Below are positions 1-8,603 of a DNA stretch of 27,500 nucleotides, in pieces; the stretch's first letter is position 1, and every line of letters begins with the position of its first letter. The stretch is from NCBI GenBank assembly GCA_030141605.1, contig JAQGDQ010000837.1:1-27500 (forward strand), written 5' to 3'. Under the pieces are notes generated by a model. It made no database searches. It saw only the letters and a list, made by a program, of their open reading frames with translations, and was not told where the DNA came from. A program made the translations under genes and the position numbers. Source of the stretch: Tubiluchus corallicola. Lineage: Eukaryota > Priapulida > Priapulimorpha > Priapulimorphida > Tubiluchidae.

Positions 1-275
1 CCATGATAATTTCACTGAATAAATATAAATGTAAATGAAATATTATCCAGAAATTACAAAAGAGATTCTTATGCAGCATATACATGTGCAAATTACATTA
101 CAGAATAATTTTGATGCCTATAGTTTGAGCCTAAAAGTATAGCTTGACAGGCCAAACTGTACGTGGAAATCTTAAAGAAGTGATTAATAATTGAAATAAT
201 GATAATATATACATAAAAGTGTGGGGGGAGTAGTGAATGAAAGATGAAATCGAGTGAGAACTAGGAAAAACTGTA
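1..275 (-). mobile_element. 3' end of non-LTR retrotransposon (family N1), cut by window edge
   Basis: The reverse complement matches 2130-2460 and 20690-20990 almost base for base (for example around GCTTTTAGGCTCAAACTGTA). It is the 3' untranslated part of a non-LTR retrotransposon whose coding end is preserved in the copies at 1866 and 20390. Homology stops near 275, where an unrelated segment shared with 7460 begins, so the copy is 5'-truncated as usual for these elements. An open frame on the minus strand here has no protein support. Confidence 0.75.
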
Positions 276-589
276 ATTACGATGTAAACTGATGTATGGT
301 ACATTGTTATTATAAATGTTTTAGCACATTCGCTAAGGTTTTGTGGAGGAGGTAACACTTGATTAGATATATGGAGGTGTGCACTGCAAATATATATATA
401 GATGGGAAGTAGTAAATGTATTATTATTATTGAGGGTAAGTTGTTGAAAATGAAAAACAAAACAAAGTGATGAATCAGTAAGTAAGCAAGCAGGTGAATA
501 TGATTAATATATTTTTTTTAAATACGGACAGTGAGCAGACATTTTTAAAGCAATTAAATTCAATAGGTAAGGGCAACTATTGGTGTATC

Positions 590-985
590 AACAGTTTAAA
601 GTGTTCACTATGATTAGATGATATTAACCGAACATTTGTTTTTAGGATTATATCCGATGTACTTGATACAGTTGAAGGCTTGTTCACACAGCCCTCATGC
701 CAGGATTTTGTCAGCTACTCCATGAGATATTTTAAGCATTTTGAAGATTTAATTTGTCCAGTGAAGTCTACCAAGAACAGTGGCGAGGCAACAGTTTAAA
801 GTGTTCACTATGATTAGATGATATTAACCGAACATTTGTTTTTAGGATTATATCCGATGTACTTGATACAGTTAAAGGCTTGTTCACTCAGCCCTCATGC
901 CAGGATTTTGTCAGCTACTCCATGAGATATTTTAAGCATTTTCAAGATTTAATTTGTCCACTGAAGTCTACCAAGAACAGTGGCG
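590..985 (+). repeat. 200-bp tandem duplication carrying an exon-like segment
   Basis: ACAGTTTAAAGTGTTCACTA recurs at 591 and 791. Each unit has TTTGTTTTTAG followed by an open stretch (from 646 and 846) that reads IISDVLDTVEGLFTQP and continues through SCQDFVSYSMRYFKHF. Upstream, AATAG|GTAAGG at 562-570 would make a 79-nt intron up to 645, but the best open frame does not join in phase, so this may be a captured or dead gene fragment. The same duplication is on the other arm (6763-7150). I do not recognise the protein. Confidence 0.6.
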
Positions 986-1287
986 TAGCTAGCAGCGGAG
1001 CAAGGGGGATGCAATCACTCCCCGGAGCACATTTCAAAATTGGCACTTTTTCAATAATGGAGTCATTACTTTGTTTGGCTACCCTGTCTCCCGTGTTTTT
1101 GATATGAGCGTGCTTTAATTCAATTCATTTGCCAAGGTTGTTTGATTGAATCAAGGTTAAGATTGCCCCAAATCTGATTATTATAATATGTTCTTGTCAC
1201 ACGATTATCTAGACACGATTTAGATGTGATTGTCTAGTAGTAGAGGTACTGTCAATTATGTATTGGAAAGCAAGTATTGGTGTCTTT
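978..1287 (-). mobile_element. Truncated hAT-like MITE (family M1)
   Basis: It begins CAGTGGCGTAGCTAGC after ACCAAGAA and follows the reverse complement of the complete copies at 6369-6763 and 22167-22560. It stops at TGTCTTTATATTTT, so the other terminus (CAGGGGCGTAGCTAGG) is missing. A short open frame at 880-1107 is a chimera of the exon-like repeat and this MITE and is not a gene. Confidence 0.7.
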
Positions 1288-1345
1288 ATATTTTTTGGAC
1301 AGTGAACTAAAATGAGATTGAGTCTAAACAATCATCCGGTCTTTT

Positions 1346-1865
1346 AATAGACTTACTTTGGGATGGAAGTGTTTTGACACTTTTAACCAACTGAATCTAC
1401 TAGTAATCGGGTCCAGCATATTACTACTGTAGAAATATGAGTCATGACTCATCACTTTAGTATGCATTGCAAAGGCTTTAAATGAATTTTCAAAACGAAT
1501 TAATGTCACCTATGTGTAATTATTTGAGAAGCATAATTTATATAAGTGAATTGATAAAAACAGAAAAAAAAATTGCAAATCTGATTACTACGTTTAAAAT
1601 TCACAAAAGTTCATGCAAGCTCGGTCGATTTATTTTTTCACAAAGTTAGTTTATAAAATTCTGATACTGATAAAAACACTGAAAATCTGTTGCTGTGTAT
1701 CGTACATATTCACGCAAAACACCTAGTCACCTAGTGCTTGAGCTGCATCCTGAATGAGACTGGCGACCACATATATTCATGATCAGATTGAAAATATCAA
1801 AAAGTATAGGTATTATCTCATGAGTTAAACACTTTCTGAACACCGAACATCTTCTAACATTATAT
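1346..1865. other. AT-rich spacer, nothing recognised
   Basis: No supported exon, terminal repeat or tandem repeat was seen. A 61-codon minus-strand open frame at 1324-1509 starts inside the inverted-repeat arm and has no protein-like features. Confidence 0.5.
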
Positions 1866-2460
1866 AACAGTTTAATATTATCACATTTAAATTACTGCAC
1901 AACATTATGGGGCTTTACTTATACTACAAATTTAGAATGCTTAAGAGTTTTACAACTTTTAAAACTTAAGTGTCACTCCCTTTCAACTTTTAAAAAAACC
2001 GTCAGAAAAGAAATATTTCAAAAGTATTGAGAGTAACACAATTTGATAATGGTAATCGCCTGCATTCTTTTTCCACAGTAATCTTAATAAAACGTGACTG
2101 TGCTCAACAGGTTACTGAACACTTTATAATCATGATCACAGTTTTTCTTAGTTCTCGCTCCATTTCATCTTTCATTCACTACTCTCCCCCCACACTTTTA
2201 TGTATATATTATCATTATTTCAATTATTAATCACTTCTTTAAGATTTCCACGTACAGTTTGGCCCCTGTCAAGCTATGCTTTTAGGCTCAAACTGTATGC
2301 ATCAAAATTACTCTCTAATGTAATTTGCACATGTATATGCTGCTTAAGAATCTCTTTTGTAATTTCTGGATAATATTGCATTTATATTTACTTCAGTGAA
2401 ATTATCTGTATTTTTATAACTGTTAGATGCAGAGTGGAAATAAATAAACTTATACTTATA
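1866..2460 (+). mobile_element. Non-LTR retrotransposon N1, 3' end with RT remnant
   Basis: 1868-1960 translates as SHLNYCTTLWGFTYTTNLEC and on to LRVLQLLK, the conserved block near the end of the reverse-transcriptase region in CR1/L2/jockey-type elements. It is then joined by an internal deletion to the last coding residues (STFKKTVRKEIFQKY, stop at about 2026). About 430 bp of 3' UTR follow, ending GCAGAGTGGAAATAAATAAA near 2450. Other copies are at 1-275 (minus) and 20390-21005. The copy is dead: 5'-truncated and internally deleted. Confidence 0.85.
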
Positions 2461-2700
2461 CAGTTGGTGATGACATTGTGAAAAGTAGCGGGAACTTCAA
2501 ACCACCGGGCAAGTGATTAAATGTTTGGGATCCAGAAACGATGAGATTAATTACAGCGGGTGACAGATTTAAAGCAAAACTGCTATGCTAACATATTAGC
2601 GCATATGATAAATGTTTAGTTGTGTTAAACAGACTGTTTCGACATTTATTATAGTGCACAAAATTGACGTAAAGATGATGTAAAAGCAGCAAAAGCTCTA
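2461..2700. other. Unassigned intergenic sequence
   Basis: No coding, RNA or repeat assignment can be supported here. Confidence 0.4.
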
Positions 2701-2714
2701 TGGCCACACGCAAG

Positions 2715-2966
2715 CGTTTTATTTTTAGATATTCTTACATATATATATATCTGCTACTGTGGAATGTCAAGCAGAAATAGTTATATTATGCAATCACATG
2801 TGTGTGTTTGCATATCAAAATCGTCTATACCTCGGCAATTAAACTATTCTAGTTATTCACATATCCTGAATCTCCATTTCATGAAGATCATTTTGATACT
2901 AAGTTCATCACTCAATGTTATTTCCAAGCGGATATATATAAATATATATATATTTTTAGATATTCT

Positions 2967-3006
<40 letters not shown>
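2715..3006. repeat. (TA)n tract with a duplicated approach sequence
   Basis: TTTTTAGATATTCTTACATA followed by TA dinucleotides occurs twice, at about 2722 and 2954. The second copy ends in a pure (TA) run of about 35 bp. An 80-codon plus-strand frame here ends in repeated Tyr-Ile and is simply the microsatellite. Confidence 0.8.
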
Positions 3007-3007
<1 letters not shown>

Positions 3008-3020
3008 GTTTAAAAACAAT

Positions 3021-3026
3021 TTTATT
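3021..3026 (-). terminator. Possible poly(A) signal for the RILP-like gene
   Basis: TTTATT on the plus strand reads AATAAA on the minus strand, about 265 nt past the candidate stop codon at 3290. Such hexamers are common in AT-rich DNA, so this is weak. Confidence 0.2.
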
Positions 3027-3289
3027 AAATTAAGAACTTCCATTATTTTTTATTTTCCTCATAACAAAAAGGGTACTTTTTGGCAATTGGGAAGATGAGT
3101 GGGCTAAACATACATCCGTTTCTTCCGAACATGTCCTCTCTTTGTACATTAAAAATCATGTTTCTTATGAGGTTTTTCATTAGTCTAAATACGCCTGGAA
3201 TTTTCCCAATCTCATGAATAAAGTAATGGAAATTGTTTTTGTATAGCAGTAGCTGGGGTGGTTTTTACCTCCACTGGAGCAGGTATTAA

Positions 3290-3340
3290 TTACGTGAAAT
3301 ATTTTGCTCTGCTGTCGAATCTAAAGAAGTTCTTAGAATA
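3290..3340 (-). CDS. Candidate terminal exon of the RILP-like gene
   Basis: On the minus strand GATTCATTTGCAG, a good acceptor, is followed by YSKNFFRFDSRAKYFT and a TAA stop. RILPL1-type proteins end with a basic segment of the type IKRLFSFFSRDKKR. The shared pattern is K..F.F.SR.K with the same spacing. It lies downstream of the RH1 exon on the same strand. The RH2 exon expected between them was not found, so this rests on one short motif. Confidence 0.35.
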   Translation of the reverse strand, partial: YSKNFFRFDSRAKYFT

Positions 3341-3490
3341 CTGCAAATGAATCGCAAAAAAGGAGACCTAATGCGTGAGCACATGGCAATTTGATAACAA
3401 TTAACTTATTATAAGCGTATTTCTTCCTTATTTTTTAATTGAAATGTGACATCAAACAAATTAGTCATTTAGTCTTTCATTAGACGATTT

Positions 3491-3535
3491 CAGTGGTGCC
3501 TCGTGTATAGGTACAGTGGAACTGCAGCACCCCCT
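3491..3535. mobile_element. Possible hAT-type terminal fragment
   Basis: A 45-bp stretch begins CAGTGGTGCC and ends GCACCCCCTG, so its ends are imperfect inverted repeats with hAT-like termini. No matching 8-bp target duplication flanks it. It may be a remnant or an end-to-end internal deletion. Confidence 0.3.
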
Positions 3536-3772
3536 GTTTTCACTCGATATTACTGATAATATTCAATATAATGTCTTTTTCTTTAGCTCTTTCTTTGTAC
3601 CTGTTGGAACCAGATCACGGAGGTAGTACTGTTTGCTTCACAGCCCAGCACACTGCGCTCTAGCAACGAGGTGTTTGGCTGTTGTGCGCATGCAGCCATG
3701 CACACATGTCAGAGCCCAGATAGAGAAAGGACTGTCACTCACACAGTTTGTTGACAGTTGTCACATGCTTAC

Positions 3773-3808
3773 AGTGAACGAATCAAGCTTGAACTGCGGC
3801 AACTTAGG
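3773..3808 (-). CDS. Possible 36-nt micro-exon
   Basis: On the minus strand GCTTATTAATAG precedes and GTAAGC follows a 36-nt open segment coding PKLPQFKLDSFT, phase 0 at both ends. In RILP-family proteins the RH2 region starts with a similar short PRFTL-type motif. A micro-exon with such weak similarity could be chance. Confidence 0.18.
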
Positions 3809-4470
3809 CTATTAATAAGCAGAAAATATTTTTTGTTTAGGATTTTATTAAGTTTATGCACAAACTTTCATATGTTTGTTTGTTTAACATTGCAAAATTT
3901 TTGCAAATTACAACACAAAACTACATATGTTTGCTTCCTTTTACACAGTAGTAAAACAATGGCTAAAAATTTTCTGAAGCAGACCTCCATTTTAGCTACG
4001 AGCTTGCCACTGGACGATTTAAAAAATGTCAGAGTCCAACCCCTAAAGTAAATTATCAATGTGCTATATATAAAGGCAGGGTTTTTAGGACTTTTTAGTC
4101 GTACACTGCGGTCAAACTTATTCCCCTTTTCAACATAAGTTTAACTATTGTTTGCTTGTGATTCTATTGTGTGAAATCTACATCAAAAACTTGTTGAAAG
4201 CGATGCACATAAAATAGAATGTAGGTAGCTTCAGCAATTCCCATCCGCCGCTTTACAGGCTAACTAACTGTATTCTTTTTTATGAATGCAGATGGAAAGA
4301 CTAAGGAAGAGTGATGCTCACAAAATTAATAAACATTCAAAAGTTTAGGTCAGATTATAACTCATTATCTACTAAACCAAATGCAATTCCAATTGTTTAC
4401 TTTTGCGCAGTCAGATAAATTTACAAAAGTAACACTACAAATTAACCAATTAAAAAATAGGCCATTATAC

Positions 4471-4743
4471 CGCTTCATATTTCAATCGTTCAACATTCCT
4501 CTCTGATTTTTCTGCTTCTAGCCTTTGAACACTTAGCTGCAATTCATTAATTTGGTCATTTTCTCTTTCATTCTTCTGCGCTAAAGCTTCCAGCTGCTCT
4601 AGAACGTAGATTACTTTGGGCATTAATTCTGTTACAGAATCTGTACCATAAAATTCAATTATTCTCTCAAACTCTTTTCCAATTGAAGAAGCAGACTCAT
4701 AAACGTCAACCACTGTAATGTCTGCAACTTGTTCGACATCCAT
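4471..4743 (-). CDS. RILP-like protein, first coding exon (RH1 domain)
   Basis: The 91 codons from ATG at 4743 read MDVEQVADITVVDVYESASS and continue through GKEFERIIEFYG, ELMPKVIYVLEQLEAL and a heptad-like stretch (INELQLSVQRLEAEKSER). This is the RILP homology 1 signature: V.DVY..A..IG.EFER.I...G...V..LMPKV..VLE.LE, then coiled coil, closest to RILPL1/RILPL2. RH1 dimerises and binds partners such as myosin Va in vertebrate RILPL2, while RH2 (not seen here) binds phospho-Rab8/10. The exon ends in phase 0 at GAAGCG|GTATAA. An in-frame upstream ATG at 4860 would add 39 residues without family similarity, so 4743 is preferred. The rest of the gene lies at lower coordinates. Confidence 0.88.
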
Positions 4744-4980
4744 TTTGACAACGGATTTTATAAAACTTCGCTTTTTATCTACTACTAGATTAATAAAATT
4801 TATAGTTTTTCGCAACACGTGATGAAATTTCGCTATGCGGCGCGAAGGCGTCGATTTCACTTAAATTTAGCAATCGGTCCTAACTGAGCTTAGTGCATCA
4901 CTATGATCTACGCGGTATTTTGCACGACCATGACACGCAAGTTTAAAACAAAGGTTTGTGGTGGATATTATTTTGTCAAA

Positions 4981-5325
4981 TAGGGGTGAGCATTCTCTAC
5001 CAGAAAGAGAATTCGAATCGAATTCGAACCGAACTTCAGTATTTCGAATTGAGATTGAAAGATTTTCCAAAAAAGTTTTCGAACCACCAGTAATCTTACA
5101 CAGTCATGCATATTACACGACTTTGTTCTGCAGTAAAACCACCAATAATTTGTTTAAAAATTGTGCACAAAAGTCACACTTAAATTATGCTGATTGCATG
5201 ACGTTTCAATTTTTTTATTGATCAAGAACATATGTGATTGCAGTGCTGAGTTAGATTCTATAGTTTTAGGTTTGAACTAAAAAAACTCGTTCGAATCAAA
5301 ATTGAACGTTCGATGAGCACCCCTA
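4981..5325. mobile_element. hAT-like MITE with 8-bp target duplication
   Basis: The ends are TAGGGGTGAGCA and the inverse TAGGGGTGCTCA. Direct flanks are TTGTCAAA (4973-4980) and ATGTCTAA (5326-5333), 6 of 8 identical. The subterminal parts are rich in TTCGAA-type motifs (GAATTCGAATCGAATTCG near 5010; GTTCGAATC near 5289), as in many hAT MITEs. No transposase remains. The insertion lies about 240 bp upstream of the RILP-like start codon, possibly in its promoter. Confidence 0.75.
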
Positions 5326-5393
5326 ATGTCTAAATTATCTTGCAAGGCTGACCAAGATTAAATTTTTTGGTACATTGACAAAGAACTGGTCAG

Positions 5394-5394
<1 letters not shown>

Positions 5395-5432
<38 letters not shown>

Positions 5433-6368
5433 TAATCAAAAAGTGATGCACAAAAACAATATTTTCCAAATCCATGATTCTGTTGCAAAGCTACAACAAT
5501 TAGTCTATATTTATTATGGTTACATGTGCACAGATTTTATTATTTGCCAGTAATAACGCCAGACATTCAGATAAAAACTCCACTGGTTGACAGCGTAAAT
5601 GAAAACTGATTACAGCAATAATAACGATGGAGAAACCGGTAGCAACAACACCTTATAAAACATCTTTTACTTATTAATAGCAAATTAATGACATCATTCA
5701 ATAAAAGTCAAATTCAAAATTTTTATGCATTTTATAATAATTTACCATTATATGCTATGATACATATGATGATAATGTTTGTATCAACATCTTGTAACCG
5801 AGATTACTACAAACGTTTTTGCAGAAGGCAATTTATTATGTAAATAAACTATAATTTTTACAAAAAAAATTATTATTATTATTTTACAATAACATTTACA
5901 AAAAACCATTAATTTACTAGATCATTTACTAAAATACTTAAACAACAACTTTTTAAAGGAAGACCGGACGATTGTTCAGACTTAATCTCGTTTTAATTTA
6001 CTGTTCAAAATATACATTTTCTTGCTTATAAAAGTTAGTAATTGTTTCTTATATTTGAATAACTAGCTTAGAAAGTTAATTAACGGCATTATTCTTTATT
6101 CTGAACTAATGTTTGCACAATCACCAGGTTTTCCTTTAAACACCATATTATCTACTATGAAAAACAAACTGAATGGAATAAAATTTAAATAATCGACCAC
6201 CAAAAACAAAAAAATTCTCTTTATAAATAGAACTGAATCACAGAAATTGTTCTTAACATTACTGACTATCATAAGTTATTTATAGTTGCAATAGAAAAAA
6301 ATGATGAAAAAACTTTAACAAGAGTCACTATTTACAGTTCATGTGCAGCATGGCCGCTTGTTCTTATT
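5395..6368 (+). repeat. Segment A of a dispersed duplication (second copy at 19924-22166)
   Basis: Begins with a (CA)n tract (about 5395-5428). The match to 19966-20205 and then 21650-22166 is high, for example ATAACGCCAGACATTCAGAT in both. Segment B is split by about 1.45 kb that is missing here. Part of it (5950-6010) is also found in inverted order at 1290-1345. No conserved coding frame was seen. Confidence 0.8.
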
Positions 6369-7468
6369 CAGGGGCGTAGCTAGGCACTAAAGATAGGGGG
6401 GAGCAAGCACATAAAAAAGGGTACCTTGCTATAACACTCTCATAATAAAATATAAAGACACCAATACTTGCTTTCCAATACATAATTGACAGTACCTCTA
6501 CTACTAGACAATCACATCTAAATCGTGTCTAGATAATCGTGTGACAAGAACATATTATAATAATCAGATTTGGGGCAATCTTAACCTTGATTCAATCAAA
6601 CAACCTTGGCAAATGAATTGAATTAAAGCACGCTCATATCAAAAACACGGGAGACAGGGTAGCCAAACAAAGTAATGACTCCATTATTGAAAAAGTGCCA
6701 ATTTTGAAATGTGCTCCGGGGAGCGGTTGCATCCCCCTTGCTCCGCTGCTAGCTACGCCACTGTTCTTGGTAGACTTCACTGGACAAATTAAATCTTGAA
6801 AATGCTTAAAATATCTCATGGAGTAGCTGACAAAATCCTGGCATGAGGGCTGAGTGAACAAGCCTTTAACTGTATCAAGTACATCGGATATAATCCTAAA
6901 AACAAATGTTCGGTTAATATCATCTAATCATAGTGAACACTTTAAACTGTTGCCTCGCCACTGTTCTTGGTAGACTTCACTGGACAAATTAAATCTTCAA
7001 AATGCTTAAAATATCTCATGGAGTAGCTGACAAAATCCTGGCATGAGGGCTGTGTGAACAAGCCTTCAACTGTATCAAGTACATCGGATATAATCCTAAA
7101 AACAAATGTTCGGTTAATATCACGTAATCATAGTGAACACTTTAAACTGTTGATACACCAATAGTTGCCCTTACCTATTGAATTTAATTGCTTTAAAAAT
7201 GTCTGCTCACTGTCCGTATTTAAAAAAATATATTAATCATATTCACCTGCTTACTTACTGATTAATGACTTTGTTTTGTTTTTCATTTTCAACAACTTAC
7301 CGTCTAGGATAATAATAATACAGGTCCTACTTCCCTTCTGTATGTATATTTGCAGTGCACACCTCCATATATCTAATCAAGTGTTGCCTCCTCCACAAAT
7401 CCTTAGCGAATGTGTTTAAACATTTATAATTACTTTGTACCGTACATCAGTTTATATCGTAATTACGA
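5950..7468 (-). repeat. Right arm of the large inverted repeat
   Basis: Reverse-complement partner of 272-1345. It carries the complete MITE (6369-6763), both 200-bp tandem units (about 6763-7150) and the gene-like outer part. It keeps about 430 bp that the left arm lost. Confidence 0.85.
6369..6763 (+). mobile_element. hAT-like MITE M1, complete copy
   Basis: Ends are CAGGGGCGTAGCTAGG and the inverse of CTAGCTACGCCACTG. Flanks are TTCTTATT on the left and TTCTTGGT on the right, 6 of 8 matching. The 395-bp interior has no transposase. Sister copies are at 22167-22560 (complete) and 978-1287 (truncated). The 75-codon minus frame at 6634-6861 runs across the MITE border and is not a gene. Confidence 0.8.
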
Positions 7469-7539
7469 AATACTACTAACGCCCACTGCATTCCTAACTG
7501 TCAACAATATGTTGTTAATTTTATTTACTCACTAATAAT

Positions 7540-7690
7540 TCTAGTGGCCTAACGTAAGCTTGCTTCCTAGGTCTCTAGCGCAGAGTTTAAGAATTCTATC
7601 TTAATTTTGTTGTATTAAATTTGATTTACAAATGTACTTGTGATGCATAAGTATTTGTTTTTATGTGGAATAAAAATGGTTTGAATTAAT
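7540..7690 (+). mobile_element. Possible retrotransposon 3' end
   Basis: The stretch ending GTGGAATAAAAATGGTTTGA resembles non-LTR 3' ends, with a poly(A) signal close to a short direct-repeat-like tail. No coding part is attached and no second copy is present, so this is tentative. Confidence 0.3.
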
Positions 7691-7769
7691 TAGACCGTGC
7701 TATAGTGCTAACAAAAGAACTGAAGAAGAAGAAGTAGAAGCAAATAATTTTTTGCTATGCCAAACTTAC

Positions 7770-7899
7770 ATGCAGTCATCTGTAGACAAAGGATTGCCAT
7801 GTGTTAACCAATTGATCTGCAACAGCTTTGCACCCTGTTCCTGTATTGTCGCGGTTCCCTCATCACCAAATGCTGCTATGCAGGCCATTTCCTTTTGAA
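7770..7899 (-). CDS. Unrecognised coding exon (orphan)
   Basis: Between an acceptor (TATTCAACTTGCAG) and a strong donor (GCAT|GTAAGTTTGG) lies 130 bp with one open frame. It gives 42 complete codons, QKEMACIAAFGDEG to HGNPLSTDDC. It needs one base from the previous exon and leaves AT at the end. If unspliced, the next codons are ATG TAA, so it could instead be a last exon ending DDCM. Composition is protein-like. I do not recognise the family. It lies 416 bp past the stop codon of the secreted-protein gene. Confidence 0.5.
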
Positions 7900-8279
7900 C
7901 TGCAAGTTGAATATGCATAAGTTTTTTTCAAGTCAGTATCGATAAAAGTTGCAAGAATGTTTACAACATGTTTCCTAGTCTCAGCCACAATAAAAAAATG
8001 AAACTGACAAAGCATGATTGGAAGAATTGTTAAGAGACTGTTGACACTGTATTTACCATGATGGAATTATATTATTACACACATATTGTTCTAAAAACCA
8101 AAATTACATCTACAATGAAACACACATTATTGCAACATGCATGTATGATATAAAACCACGCCGCCCTGCTACGTCACCAATTTGTTTCTGTTGAAACCAT
8201 GGAAACAAAAGTAAAAAGTTTAAAAGCAATTAAAGTTTAAAAGTTTTAAAGCAACAAAAGCAATTAGCTGACGTAAAAC

Positions 8280-8285
8280 TTTATT
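8280..8285 (-). terminator. Poly(A) signal of the secreted-protein gene
   Basis: AATAAA on the minus strand, 30 nt after the TAA stop at 8315-8317. The short 3' UTR and correct position support it. Confidence 0.7.
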
Positions 8286-8314
8286 TTTACTATACTTTTG
8301 CACAAAAAGGCTTC

Positions 8315-8603
8315 TTAACGTCTGAAGTACTCACACTTTACATCACTCAAGAGGTAAGCAGGAACATTCAAACATTGATCTTTTGTAGCCACAAAGAAAG
8401 CTGATGCGTAGAATTTTAAATCAGCAACAGTGATTTCATTAATAATGTGATTCAGCTCGTCTGGAAGGTATTCCAAGCCCAGGTTTGACTTCATTTCTTC
8501 TGGAACAACTTTAAGCATCTCTTCAACAAATTTGTCATCATCTTTGCATTTGGCAACCTTTAACAAATCGACCAAACAACCCGGAAATGGTTCAATTATA
8601 CCC
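8315..8603 (-). CDS. Secreted protein, exon 3 (last)
   Basis: Starts after TTTTGCAG with G that completes the Arg74 codon, then GIIEPFPGCLVDLLK. Ends ...LLSDVKCEYFRR and TAA. It holds Cys 83, 93, 151 and 164. Confidence 0.87.

Larger units (their letters stand above)
272..1345 (+). repeat. Left arm of a large inverted repeat
   Basis: This segment matches the reverse complement of 5950-7468 with few differences. Order in the arm: a gene-like stretch (285-590), a 200-bp tandem duplication (about 590-985), and part of a hAT-like MITE (978-1287). The arm then jumps over about 430 bp present in the other arm (6010-6440) and continues with the stretch around GAGATTGAGTCTAAACAATC, matching 5955-6000. 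Homology ends after CCGGTCTT near 1342. The two arms enclose the RILP-like exon. Confidence 0.85.

Noticed and set aside
880-1107. 75-codon frame repeated at 6634-6861
   Set aside because: Chimera of an exon-like repeat and a MITE in both places.
3540-3605. Minus-strand YKERAKEKDIILNIISNIE after CCAACAG
   Set aside because: Looks helical and could be a RILP coiled-coil piece, but it ends in a stop without a donor and overlaps no known motif.
4056-4080. TATA-like CTATATATAAAGGCAGGG on the plus strand
   Set aside because: No supported plus-strand gene starts downstream; only very short frames follow.
4290-4350. Plus-strand acceptor TTTATGAATGCAG followed by MERLRKSDAHKINKHSKV
   Set aside because: The stretch is short, has no recognisable family, and is close to an exon on the opposite strand; insufficient support.
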